From Anaerosphaera aminiphila DSM 21120 (GTDB lineage Bacteria; Bacillota; Clostridia; Tissierellales; Peptoniphilaceae), in assembly GCF_900129925.1 (NCBI RefSeq), contig NZ_FQXI01000009.1, forward strand, positions 1-64,000: a DNA stretch of 64,000 nucleotides, written 5' to 3'. A program made the translations under genes and the position numbers. The notes under the pieces were generated by a model. The model was given only the letters and a program-made list of their open reading frames with translations, ran no database searches and was not told where the DNA came from. The first letter of the stretch is position 1, and every line of letters begins with the position of its first letter. Shown here one piece after another: positions 18,105 to 26,557 of the stretch.

Positions 18105-19055
18105 ATGCAAAATTATATATATATATTAGTGGCTATATTTATGTCATTGATAATAGGATATTTTATGATACCTGTTTTAAAAAAAATGAAAGCAGGACAA
18201 AGTATAAGAGAAGATGGGCCGCAAAGTCATTTATCAAAAAGTGGTACACCAACAATGGGTGGCTTAATATTTGTATCCTCCCTTCTAATGGTGACTATTA
18301 TTTCAAAGAATATAAATATGGAGTCGGCAATGTTGATTTTTTCAACAGTGGCCTTTGGACTAGTAGGATTCTTAGATGACTATATAAAAGTTGTAAAAAA
18401 GAGAAATCTGGGATTAACTGCAAAACAAAAACTCTTATTTCAAATTATCACTACCTTAATTTTGTTAGTATATCAATATAATGGCGAAGGACTTAGTACA
18501 GATATAATAATTCCAATATTAAATAAATCTGTAAATTTAGGATTATTGTATATTCCATTTATACTATTTGTAGTAGTTGGAACAGTGAACTCTGTAAACT
18601 TAACAGATGGTTTAGATGGATTGTCAAGTGGAGTTACTATAATATGTCTGGCATTTTTTGCAGTAGTGTCGCATAAACTTGGAAGAGTAGAAGTAGAGTT
18701 GTTTTCTATAATTTTACTAGGTGCATTAATTGGATTTTTATACTATAATAAATTTCCGGCTAAAGTATTTATGGGAGACACGGGTTCACTTGCCCTAGGT
18801 GGAGCAATAAGTGCCATTGCAGTCTTATTAAACTTACCTTTAATACTTCCTATTGCAGGAGGGATTTACTTTATAGAGACACTATCTGTAATAATTCAAA
18901 TTGTATCCTTTAAAACTAGGGGTAAAAGAGTGTTTTTAATGGCACCATTACACCATCACTTTGAACAAAAGGGATGGAAAGAGACGAAAGTTGTAATAGT
19001 ATTTTACTTAGTAGAAATAGTTTTGTGTGTTATTGCATATAAAATGTTATTTTAG
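18105..19055 (+). CDS. mraY: phospho-MurNAc-pentapeptide transferase
   Basis: MraY transfers phospho-MurNAc-pentapeptide onto undecaprenyl phosphate, making lipid I at the inner face of the membrane. The 316-residue polytopic protein shows the family signatures: TPTMGGLIF near the N terminus, FLDDYIKV, VNLTDGLDGL, FMGDTGSLALGG and the PLHHHFE loop. About ten membrane spans are expected. The gene follows the PBP by 12 bases; murE and murF, which usually precede it, are absent. Confidence 0.97.
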   Translation: MQNYIYILVAIFMSLIIGYFMIPVLKKMKAGQSIREDGPQSHLSKSGTPTMGGLIFVSSLLMVTIISKNINMESAMLIFSTVAFGLVGFLDDYIKVVKKRNLGLTAKQKLLFQIITTLILLVYQYNGEGLSTDIIIPILNKSVNLGLLYIPFILFVVVGTVNSVNLTDGLDGLSSGVTIICLAFFAVVSHKLGRVEVELFSIILLGALIGFLYYNKFPAKVFMGDTGSLALGGAISAIAVLLNLPLILPIAGGIYFIETLSVIIQIVSFKTRGKRVFLMAPLHHHFEQKGWKETKVVIVFYLVEIVLCVIAYKMLF

Positions 19056-19068
19056 GGGTTATAAAATT

Positions 19069-20385
19069 ATGTTTGAAAATAAAAATATTTTAATTTTTGG
19101 ATTTGGAGTAACTGGGAAATCTGCACTTAGGTGTATGAGTAAATTTACTTCAAATTTGTATGTATACGATAAAAACGAAGAAAATTTAAAAGAAGACTTA
19201 AATATTTCCTTTAAAAATTTTATTTTAGAGGACTTAGATAAAATAGATTTTATTGTAAAAAGTCCCGGAATAAATCCGGATAATGAGATTTTAATAAGAG
19301 CCAGACAAAAAAATATAAAAATATTCTCGGACATAGAAGTTGCATACTTAATAACCAAGTGTAAGCATATAATAGCAATCACTGGAACTAATGGAAAGAC
19401 AACTACAACTTCAATTGTAAATGAAATACTAAAAAGAGAAAATACTACTTATTGTGTTGGAAATATTGGAAAGGGAATTTTAGATATTGCACTAGATGCA
19501 AGAGAAGATGAGTATATCGTATTGGAGGCAAGTTCTTTTCAATTAGAAGACACTGAAAGTTTTAAACCTGAAGTTTCTGCAATAACAAATATTACAATAG
19601 ATCACTTAGATTGGCATAAGACAATTGAAAATTATAAAAATGCTAAATTAAAAGTGTTAAAAAATCAAAGTAACACTGATTTTACAATATTAAACTATAG
19701 AGATGAGTACTTAAAAAGTTTAAAATTCAATAGAGATATATACTATTTTTCATTGGAAGATGCGAATAAATTTGGCTGTTACGTAAAAGATGGTAAAATC
19801 TATTTTAGAGATGTTACTTTTAGAGAGGAAGAAGTGTTACTTACCTCTGATATAAAAATACCCGGATCTCACAATGTTGAAAATGTACTGACAGCAGTGA
19901 CAATTGCAAAGTGTTTAAATATATCTAATGAGAAGATTAAAGATGCCGTTTCCAATTTTTTTGGAGTTGAGCATAGAATGGAATTTGTAAAAGAAATAAA
20001 AAATGTAGTATACTATAATGATTCCAAGGGAACAAATCCTGATTCTACTATAATGGCAATAAATGCAGTAGATGACAATATAATATTAATTGCCGGTGGA
20101 TATGACAAAGAAGCAGATTTTGAGGAAATGTTAAAAATTGGAAAAAACAAAATAAAAAAATTAGTAATATATGGTCAAACAGCAGATAAAATTGAAGAAT
20201 CTGCAAGACATTTAAACTATAGTATATATAGAGTTAAAGATTTAGAAGAGGCAGTATCTGTAGCGAGTAGCTTTGCAATAAAGGGAGATACTGTTTTATT
20301 TTCTCCTGCTTGTGCTTCTTGGGATATGTATTCGTCCTTTGAAGAAAGAGGAAGACATTTTAAAAACTTAGTAAGTAGGTTATAA
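19069..20385 (+). CDS. murD: UDP-MurNAc-L-alanine:D-glutamate ligase
   Basis: MurD adds D-glutamate to UDP-MurNAc-L-Ala in the cytoplasm. The 439-residue protein has the N-terminal Rossmann-like UDP-binding fold (FGFGVTGKSALR), the ATP loop GTNGKTTTT in the middle, ITIDHLDWH, and the C-terminal domain with YNDSKGTNPDST and SPACASWDMY. ATG 19069 is supported by AGGGGTT at 19054-19060; an earlier TTG at 19027 overlaps mraY and is not credible. The Mur signature cluster here contains only this one ligase. Confidence 0.96.
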   Translation: MFENKNILIFGFGVTGKSALRCMSKFTSNLYVYDKNEENLKEDLNISFKNFILEDLDKIDFIVKSPGINPDNEILIRARQKNIKIFSDIEVAYLITKCKHIIAITGTNGKTTTTSIVNEILKRENTTYCVGNIGKGILDIALDAREDEYIVLEASSFQLEDTESFKPEVSAITNITIDHLDWHKTIENYKNAKLKVLKNQSNTDFTILNYRDEYLKSLKFNRDIYYFSLEDANKFGCYVKDGKIYFRDVTFREEEVLLTSDIKIPGSHNVENVLTAVTIAKCLNISNEKIKDAVSNFFGVEHRMEFVKEIKNVVYYNDSKGTNPDSTIMAINAVDDNIILIAGGYDKEADFEEMLKIGKNKIKKLVIYGQTADKIEESARHLNYSIYRVKDLEEAVSVASSFAIKGDTVLFSPACASWDMYSSFEERGRHFKNLVSRL

Positions 20386-20388
20386 TAA

Positions 20389-21486
20389 ATGAAACTTAAT
20401 TATAGACAAAAATTAAAAGAATTGGATTTGCCACTTATGGTAGTAACACTACTACTTTTGGCATTTGGCTTAATTGCAGTTACAAGTGCCGCATATCCTG
20501 AGGGAATAAAATACTATGATGATGGATTTTATTATGCAAAAAGGCATTTGATTTTTATGGTGCTTGGATTTATTGCCATGTACATAGTATACAGAATTCC
20601 GAGAAACTTTTTAAAAAAGCTTTCCTTTCCACTGTTTGCCATAACAATTGTATTAGTGGCACTTTTATGGAGTCCGCTTGGAGTGGAGAGGTATGGTCAG
20701 GTAAGGTGGATTCAGTTTCCGATAATTAACCAATTGCAGCCATCAGACTTTGTAAAAATTTCTGCTGTGCTATACTTGGCTAAAATATTAGAGGCCAATC
20801 GAAAGAATATTGGAAAGACAAGTAGCTTTATAGCTATACTTGCAGTAATAGGAATTGCCGTATTTCCCATACTTTTAAAGGACTATTCAACAGCACTTGT
20901 AATAGGGGCTTCTCTTGGTGCAATGTACTTAGTAGGTGGAATGAAACCCCATCAATTTGTAACTATTGCAGGACTTGGAGCTGTAGTATTAGGCGTAATG
21001 GTATTTGGTGTAGACTATAGAAGAGAAAGAGTAATGGCATATTTTACAGGAAGCGGACAGTTGGGAGATAACTACCAAATTACTCAAGCTCTCTATGCAA
21101 TAGCAATGGGTAGAATAAACGGAGTTGGTCTATTTCAGTCCAGACAAAAGTACGGAAATGTACCTTTTGCATATAATGACTTTATATTTCCAATAATTTG
21201 TGAAGAGTTTGGCTTAATAGGAGCCATATTTTTAATATTATTATTTGTTGTATTAATATATCGTGGATATGTAATTGCCAATAAGGCAACTAATTACTTT
21301 GATAAATACGTGGCTGTGGGACTGACTACTTACTTGGGTGTGCAGACTGTTTTTAATTTAGGAGTTAGTACAAAATTATTTCCTGTAACCGGTATAACAC
21401 TGCCGTTTATTTCCTCAGGAGGAACTGCGCTTTTAGTAGCAATGGTCTCGGTGGGAATACTACTTCGAATTTCTAAGGATGTGTAA
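20389..21486 (+). CDS. ftsW: SEDS-family septal glycosyltransferase FtsW
   Basis: A polytopic membrane protein of 365 residues in the SEDS family, which polymerises lipid II into glycan strands together with a class B PBP. The conserved stretches are WIQFPIINQLQPSDFVKIS in the middle loop, LKDYSTALVI, and the C-terminal FPVTGITLPFISSGGT. FtsW rather than RodA is chosen because it sits between murD and murG in the dcw cluster. Spacing to neighbours is three and two bases, so the block is tightly coupled. Confidence 0.94.
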   Translation: MKLNYRQKLKELDLPLMVVTLLLLAFGLIAVTSAAYPEGIKYYDDGFYYAKRHLIFMVLGFIAMYIVYRIPRNFLKKLSFPLFAITIVLVALLWSPLGVERYGQVRWIQFPIINQLQPSDFVKISAVLYLAKILEANRKNIGKTSSFIAILAVIGIAVFPILLKDYSTALVIGASLGAMYLVGGMKPHQFVTIAGLGAVVLGVMVFGVDYRRERVMAYFTGSGQLGDNYQITQALYAIAMGRINGVGLFQSRQKYGNVPFAYNDFIFPIICEEFGLIGAIFLILLFVVLIYRGYVIANKATNYFDKYVAVGLTTYLGVQTVFNLGVSTKLFPVTGITLPFISSGGTALLVAMVSVGILLRISKDV

Positions 21487-21488
21487 TA

Positions 21489-22583
21489 ATGAGATATATT
21501 TTATCTGGCGGCGGAACTGGAGGACATATTTATCCTGCCCTTGCCATAGCAAGTGAAATAAAAAAAAGAGATGAAAAAAATGAAATACTCTATGTTGGAA
21601 GAATTGGGAGTTTGGAAGAAGAATTAGTAAAAAAAGAAGGACTGAATTTCAAGGGAATTCACATAGAGGGTTTACCTAGAAAAAAAGTCAGTATAAAGAC
21701 AATTAAAACCTTAATGGTCCTTTTGAGAGGCTTTGGAGAAAGCAATTCAATAATAAAAGATTTTAAACCGGACGTTGTAATAGGAACTGGTGGATATGTA
21801 TGTGGCCCCGTGCTTTATAAATCTCAACAAAAAAATATAAAGACAGTAGTTCAAGAACAAAATGCCTATCCAGGGAAGACAAATAGAATTCTTGCAAAAA
21901 AAGCAGATATTGTGGCATTAAATTTTGAAGAGGCAAATAAGTATTTTGACTCTAAAAATGTAATTGTAACGGGAAATCCAATAAGAGATGATTTTAATCA
22001 CATTGATAAAAAAAAGGCAGCTGAAAAACTTGGATATGATTTAAGTAAAAAGACAGTGTTGTCCTTTGGTGGAAGTGGTGGTCAAGAATCTACTAATGAA
22101 GCTGTAATTGAAATAATAAAACAAGGTTTAAATATAGATTTTAATTTAATTCACATAACGGGAAAAGAACACTATAATTCTTTTATGTCAGAAATCAAAG
22201 ATTATAATTTACCTGAAAATGTAAAAATATTGGACTATTCCTATGATATACCCAGTATTTTAATGATAAGTGACTTGGTTATAGCAAGTTCAAGTGCAAT
22301 GACCTTGGCAGAAATATCAGCTATAGGTATAGCAAGTATATTGATACCAAAATCATATACTGCAGGAAATCATCAAGTATATAATGCAAAAAGCTATGAA
22401 AAGAAGGGCGCAAGTTGTATAATTCTAGAAGAGGATTTAACAGGCGAGAAATTATATGATAATATAAACATAGTACTTGGTGACAGTGAAAAGAGACTTA
22501 GTATGGCGAATGCATCTAAGGAACTTGGAAATGTCAATGCTGTTAATTTACTAGTAGATAAAATAGAAAGTTTGATTCAATAA
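21489..22583 (+). CDS. murG: lipid II synthase MurG
   Basis: MurG is a peripheral membrane glycosyltransferase that adds GlcNAc to lipid I, giving lipid II. The 364-residue protein has the N-terminal glycine-rich GGGTGGHIYPALA loop, GTGGYVCGPV, QEQNAYPG and VTGNPIR, and in the C-terminal half the UDP-GlcNAc-binding SFGGSGG and the SSSAMTLAEI block. Length is normal. It is followed with one base between by ftsQ. The murC or murB genes often found next are not here. Confidence 0.97.
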   Translation: MRYILSGGGTGGHIYPALAIASEIKKRDEKNEILYVGRIGSLEEELVKKEGLNFKGIHIEGLPRKKVSIKTIKTLMVLLRGFGESNSIIKDFKPDVVIGTGGYVCGPVLYKSQQKNIKTVVQEQNAYPGKTNRILAKKADIVALNFEEANKYFDSKNVIVTGNPIRDDFNHIDKKKAAEKLGYDLSKKTVLSFGGSGGQESTNEAVIEIIKQGLNIDFNLIHITGKEHYNSFMSEIKDYNLPENVKILDYSYDIPSILMISDLVIASSSAMTLAEISAIGIASILIPKSYTAGNHQVYNAKSYEKKGASCIILEEDLTGEKLYDNINIVLGDSEKRLSMANASKELGNVNAVNLLVDKIESLIQ

Positions 22584-22584
22584 A

Positions 22585-23421
22585 ATGGATAAGTATGAAG
22601 CTAGAAAAAATAAGCTTAAAAAAGCTAAAAAAAGAAAAAAAATATTAAAAATACTGTTTTTAGTGGTTATTTTACTGGCACTAATTTTTTTAGTTTTATT
22701 AAAAGTAGGTCTATTTAATGTTAAAAGTATAAGTGTCAAGGGAGTAAAGTCAGCATCTGTAGAAGAAGTGAAAAAAAGATCCGGATTGAAAATAGGCGAA
22801 AATTACTTATTGGTATCAAAGAAAAACAGAGCCAGAGATATATCTTCTATTCCAGTGGTAAAGACAGCGTCAATAAAGTTTTCACTAAATGGAGAAGCTG
22901 ATATAAATATTGTTGAAAGAACTCCTGTAGCACAGATAGTAAATTATACGGATTACTATGTAATAGACAGTGAATTAAAAATTATTGATGTAAAAAACGA
23001 GCCAATGCAAAATCTTCTGGAATTAAATGGAATTTCTTCAAAGGAATTAAAACTTGGAAATTTTATTTCCGATGAAGAGGACAACAAATTGGAATTGTTA
23101 AAAAAAATATTTGAGAACAAGGCAATATTTGCAAAGTTAAAGTCAATAAATTTAAATGAGGAAAATGCACAGTTTATTACTAAGGATAACATTAACATTG
23201 AATTTGGAAGTTATAGAGATATTGAGTACAAATTTGAAATGCTTGAAAAAATCTTTAGCGATATTGAAAAAAGCAACAAGAAGTACACAGATATATATAT
23301 GGAAAAGGGCGAAGATCCAATAGCAGTGGAGAGTGGAAGCTCTGAGGAAGATGTTGAAAAAAGCACTGATACTAATTTAAATAATGATTTAGAAACATCA
23401 ACGGAGTTAAATAGTGATTGA
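22585..23421 (+). CDS. ftsQ: cell division protein FtsQ/DivIB
   Basis: A bitopic division protein of 278 residues. A strongly basic cytoplasmic tail (residues 5-21, almost all K and R) precedes one membrane span at about 22-41, then a POTRA domain (about 46-115, starting FNVKSISVKGVK) and the FtsQ beta domain. The last 30 residues are acidic and serine/threonine-rich. FtsQ recruits FtsL and partner proteins to the septum. ATG 22585 follows the murG stop by one base; no good ribosome site is seen, so translation is probably coupled to murG. Confidence 0.92.
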   Translation: MDKYEARKNKLKKAKKRKKILKILFLVVILLALIFLVLLKVGLFNVKSISVKGVKSASVEEVKKRSGLKIGENYLLVSKKNRARDISSIPVVKTASIKFSLNGEADINIVERTPVAQIVNYTDYYVIDSELKIIDVKNEPMQNLLELNGISSKELKLGNFISDEEDNKLELLKKIFENKAIFAKLKSINLNEENAQFITKDNINIEFGSYRDIEYKFEMLEKIFSDIEKSNKKYTDIYMEKGEDPIAVESGSSEEDVEKSTDTNLNNDLETSTELNSD

Positions 23422-23457
23422 TTATTAAGATTTTAACTATATTAAGAGTGATTAATG

Positions 23458-23486
23458 TTGACTATTTCAAGTTTTATTTATAAAAT
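23458..23486 (+). promoter_or_regulatory. promoter of ftsZ
   Basis: TTGACT (23458-23463) and TAAAAT (23481-23486) are separated by exactly 17 bases in the 124-base gap between ftsQ and ftsZ. This is one of the best sigma-A type matches in the window and suggests that ftsZ is transcribed independently of, as well as with, the upstream cluster. Confidence 0.7.
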
Positions 23487-23545
23487 AGAGTATATAGCGT
23501 TTTATGATAACGAAAAATGTAATATTGGATATGAGGAGGATGCTT

Positions 23546-24625
23546 ATGTTGGATTTTGATATGGATCACGACGAATTTGCAAAGATAAAAGTTGTAGGCG
23601 TTGGTGGCGGAGGAAACAATGCTGTTAACAGAATGATAAATGCAGGTGTTAAAGGTGTTGAATTTGTAGTTTTTAATACAGATATACAAGCTTTAAAAGG
23701 TTCTTTAGCTGAGCATAAAATACAACTTGGGGAAAAAATAACAAAGGGATTAGGAGCAGGAGCTAATCCAGACATTGGAGAACAATCTGCTGAAGAAAGT
23801 CGTGATGAAATTAGAGACGTTCTTGAAGGTGCAGACATGGTATTTATAACTGCTGGAATGGGTGGCGGAACCGGCACAGGTGCAGCGCCTATTATTGCAG
23901 AAATTGCAAAAGAACTTGGAATACTTACTGTTGGTGTAGTTACAAAACCATTTGCCTTTGAAGGATTGAAAAGAGCAAAATCAGCAGAACGAGGAATAAG
24001 TGCACTAAAGGATAAAGTTGATACTTTAGTTATAATTCCTAATGATAGGCTTCTTTCTATTTCTGATAAGAAGACAAGCTTTTCAAAAGCATTTGAAATG
24101 GCTGATGATGTATTAAAGCAAGGTATACAAGGAATTTCAGATTTAATTTCTGTGCCTAGTTTAATAAATCTTGACTTTGCTGATGTTAAAACTATTATGG
24201 CGGACAAAGGTGTAGCGCATATGGGTATTGGAATGGCATCAGGAGATGAGAGAGCAACAGAAGCTGCTAAGTTAGCTATTAATTCTCCTCTTTTAGAAAC
24301 TTCAATAGAAGGTGCAAAATCAGTTCTTTTAAATATTACTGCTGGAAATGATTTAGGTATCTTTGAAGTTAATGAAGCAGCGGACTTAATTCGCGATTGG
24401 GTAGATGAAGATGCCAATATAATTTTCGGGGCAGGTATTGATGAAACATTAAAAGATCAAGTGAAAATTACTGTAATAGCAACTGATTTTGAGCAGTATA
24501 GAGATGAAAAGGAAAATGTGGGTTCAAGTGATAAGTCACAAAAACCTAGCGATAAATCAAATTCTGATACAGGAAATGATGGAGAATTAAAAATACCATC
24601 TTTTTTAAGAACAAATAAAAGATAA
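23546..24625 (+). CDS. ftsZ: cell division GTPase FtsZ
   Basis: FtsZ polymerises with GTP into the Z ring that recruits the divisome. The 359-residue protein has [15 protein letters not shown] at the N terminus, the tubulin signature [10 protein letters not shown], the T7 loop region ([11 protein letters not shown]) and, after a short linker, the C-terminal peptide IPSFLR used for partner binding. ATG 23546 lies six bases after AGGAGG (23534-23539); ATGs at 23504, 23531 and 23540 are before, within or touching that site. The usual neighbour ftsA is absent, so the membrane tether must be encoded elsewhere or be another protein such as SepF. Confidence 0.98.
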   Translation: MLDFDMDHDEFAKIKVVGVGGGGNNAVNRMINAGVKGVEFVVFNTDIQALKGSLAEHKIQLGEKITKGLGAGANPDIGEQSAEESRDEIRDVLEGADMVFITAGMGGGTGTGAAPIIAEIAKELGILTVGVVTKPFAFEGLKRAKSAERGISALKDKVDTLVIIPNDRLLSISDKKTSFSKAFEMADDVLKQGIQGISDLISVPSLINLDFADVKTIMADKGVAHMGIGMASGDERATEAAKLAINSPLLETSIEGAKSVLLNITAGNDLGIFEVNEAADLIRDWVDEDANIIFGAGIDETLKDQVKITVIATDFEQYRDEKENVGSSDKSQKPSDKSNSDTGNDGELKIPSFLRTNKR

Positions 24626-24631
24626 TTAAAG

Positions 24632-24656
24632 GTCTCATCTCTCGATGAGACTTTTT
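24632..24656 (+). terminator. terminator after ftsZ
   Basis: GTCTCATC (24632-24639) pairs perfectly with GATGAGAC (24644-24651) around TCTC and is followed by TTTTT. It closes the dcw cluster. Confidence 0.9.
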
Positions 24657-24672
24657 CTATAGAGGTGATATT

Positions 24673-25131
24673 ATGAAATGTCCTTTTTGCGGATATCCAG
24701 AATCAAAAGTAGTGGATTCCAGACCTACTGATGAAGGTTCTACAATTAGAAGAAGACGAGAGTGTATAGACTGTAAGGGTAGATTTACAACCTACGAGAG
24801 AATTGAAGAAACGCCAATTATGGTAATAAAAAGAGATGGAAATAGACAGAGTTTTGACAGAAATAAGATTTTAAATGGAATAATTAAATCTTGTGAAAAG
24901 AGGCCTGTTTCCATGGATGATATTGAAACTGCAGTTAATAATATTGAAAAAAATATTCAAAATTCTTTAAAGAAGGAAATAACTACAACTGAAATAGGAG
25001 AAATGGTAATGAGAGAATTAAAAGACCTAGACGAAGTATCCTATGTGAGGTTTGCATCAGTGTATAGACAATTTAAAGATGTTAAGAGTTTCTTTGATGA
25101 ATTAGAAGATATTATGAAAGCGAAAAAATAA
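24673..25131 (+). CDS. nrdR: transcriptional repressor NrdR
   Basis: NrdR represses ribonucleotide reductase genes in response to ATP/dATP. The 152-residue protein has an N-terminal zinc ribbon (C3, C6, C31, C34), the conserved [10 protein letters not shown] segment, and an ATP-cone domain at about 46-136 ([16 protein letters not shown]). ATG 24673 follows AGAGGTGAT. It lies right after the ftsZ terminator and next to rarA; the reductase genes are not in the window. Confidence 0.97.
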   Translation: MKCPFCGYPESKVVDSRPTDEGSTIRRRRECIDCKGRFTTYERIEETPIMVIKRDGNRQSFDRNKILNGIIKSCEKRPVSMDDIETAVNNIEKNIQNSLKKEITTTEIGEMVMRELKDLDEVSYVRFASVYRQFKDVKSFFDELEDIMKAKK

Positions 25132-25132
25132 A

Positions 25133-26440
25133 ATGGATTTATTTACAATGAATATGGAAAACAATCTAAAGTCCTCAGCTCCTTTGGCAAATAGACTTAG
25201 ACCTGAGACCTTAGAGGAATTTGTTGGGCAAGAACACTTAGTGGGAGAGGGTAAATATTTAAATAGAGTAATAAAGTCAGATAGGCTGTCCTCTATGATT
25301 TTCTATGGGCCTCCCGGAGTGGGCAAGACTACACTTGCCAGAATAATTGCCAATACTACTAAAAAGCGCTTTATACAAATATCTGCTGTAACTTCAAACT
25401 TAAAAGAATTGCGAGAAGTTCTACTGGAAGCTGAAAACAATCTGAAGTATGACAATAAAAATTCAATACTCTTTATAGATGAAATTCACAGATTTAATAA
25501 GACACAGCAAGATGCACTATTGCCCTTTGTAGAAAAGGGAATAGTAGTTTTAATAGGAGCTACAACGGAAAATCCTTACTTTGAAATTAATAAGGCACTA
25601 ATATCCAGAACTCAAATATTGACACTTGAGAGCTTAGGTGAAAGTGATTTAAAAAAATTAATCTATAGAGCGTTAAAGGACAAGAGGGGATTTGGAGATT
25701 TAAACGTGGAAATCACACCTGATGCAGTAAACTATTTGGCAAATAATTCATCAGGAGATGGAAGAAACGTATTAAACTCCCTTGAAATTGCAGTACTATC
25801 TACAAATACTTTAAATGGTAAGATAACCGTAGACAGGGATGTAATAAAAGACTCTCTACAAGTTAAGAATATAGTTTATGATAAAAATGGCAACGAACAC
25901 TATGATACTGCCTCAGCTTTTATAAAGTCAATTAGGGGAACAGATCCTGACGCGGCTTTATTTTATCTTGCAAAGATGCTTGAATCGGGAGAAGATCCAA
26001 AGTTTATTGCCAGAAGGCTTATAATTTCAGCATCTGAAGATATTTCAAATGCAGATCCAATGGCATTGGTAGTAGCTGTATCAGCTTTTGAAGCTGTAAA
26101 TATTGTGGGATTGCCGGAAGCTAGAATTAATTTAGCGCAAGCTACAACCTATTTGGCATCAGCTCCTAAGTCAAATGCAGCATACCTTGGAATAAATGAG
26201 GCTATCTCAGATATAAAAACTGGAAAGAAACCAAACATTCCAATGTATTTAAGAGACATTCACAGTTCGGATATAGACAGTGGAGAAGGTGTCTATAAGT
26301 ATCCTCATAATTATAAAAATAACTATATACACCAACAGTATTTACCTGAAGAATTTAAAGAAAAAAAATACTACAGACCATCTGAAAATGGATATGAGAA
26401 AAAAATTATACTGTATTTAGAAAAACTTAAAAACTTATAA
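25133..26440 (+). CDS. rarA: replication-associated recombination protein RarA (MgsA)
   Basis: RarA is an AAA+ ATPase related to clamp loaders that acts at stalled forks. The 435-residue protein has Walker A GPPGVGKT at 59-66, Walker B LFIDEIHRFNK, sensor 1 GATTENPYFE, and the C-terminal MgsA tetramerisation region (LPEARINLAQATTYLA, KYPHNY). The start is one base after the nrdR stop, so the two genes are co-transcribed. A terminator follows directly. Confidence 0.95.
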   Translation: MDLFTMNMENNLKSSAPLANRLRPETLEEFVGQEHLVGEGKYLNRVIKSDRLSSMIFYGPPGVGKTTLARIIANTTKKRFIQISAVTSNLKELREVLLEAENNLKYDNKNSILFIDEIHRFNKTQQDALLPFVEKGIVVLIGATTENPYFEINKALISRTQILTLESLGESDLKKLIYRALKDKRGFGDLNVEITPDAVNYLANNSSGDGRNVLNSLEIAVLSTNTLNGKITVDRDVIKDSLQVKNIVYDKNGNEHYDTASAFIKSIRGTDPDAALFYLAKMLESGEDPKFIARRLIISASEDISNADPMALVVAVSAFEAVNIVGLPEARINLAQATTYLASAPKSNAAYLGINEAISDIKTGKKPNIPMYLRDIHSSDIDSGEGVYKYPHNYKNNYIHQQYLPEEFKEKKYYRPSENGYEKKIILYLEKLKNL

Positions 26441-26470
26441 AAAGTATTGTCTTTTTGACAATACTTTTTT
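26441..26470 (+). terminator. terminator after rarA
   Basis: AAAGTATTGTC (26441-26451) pairs with GACAATACTTT (26457-26467) around TTTTT and runs into further T residues. Confidence 0.85.
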
Positions 26471-26498
26471 GATGTTTGTATATATTTCTAAAGTTATT

Positions 26499-26550
26499 TG
26501 ATATAATTATTTGTGAAAAATGATTTCTTTACTAAAAAATAATAAGGAGG
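26499..26550 (+). promoter_or_regulatory. extended -10 promoter and RBS of the C69 peptidase gene
   Basis: TATAAT at 26502-26507 is preceded by TG and one base, an extended -10. No convincing -35 is present. AAGGAGG at 26544-26550 lies seven bases from ATG 26558. Confidence 0.6.
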
Positions 26551-26557
26551 TAAGAGT

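Noticed and set aside
23566-24417. 283-codon open frame on the minus strand opposite ftsZ
   Set aside because: It is antisense to a highly conserved gene, has no ribosome site or domain pattern, and its composition (S, A, I, P-rich) mirrors the codon bias of ftsZ.
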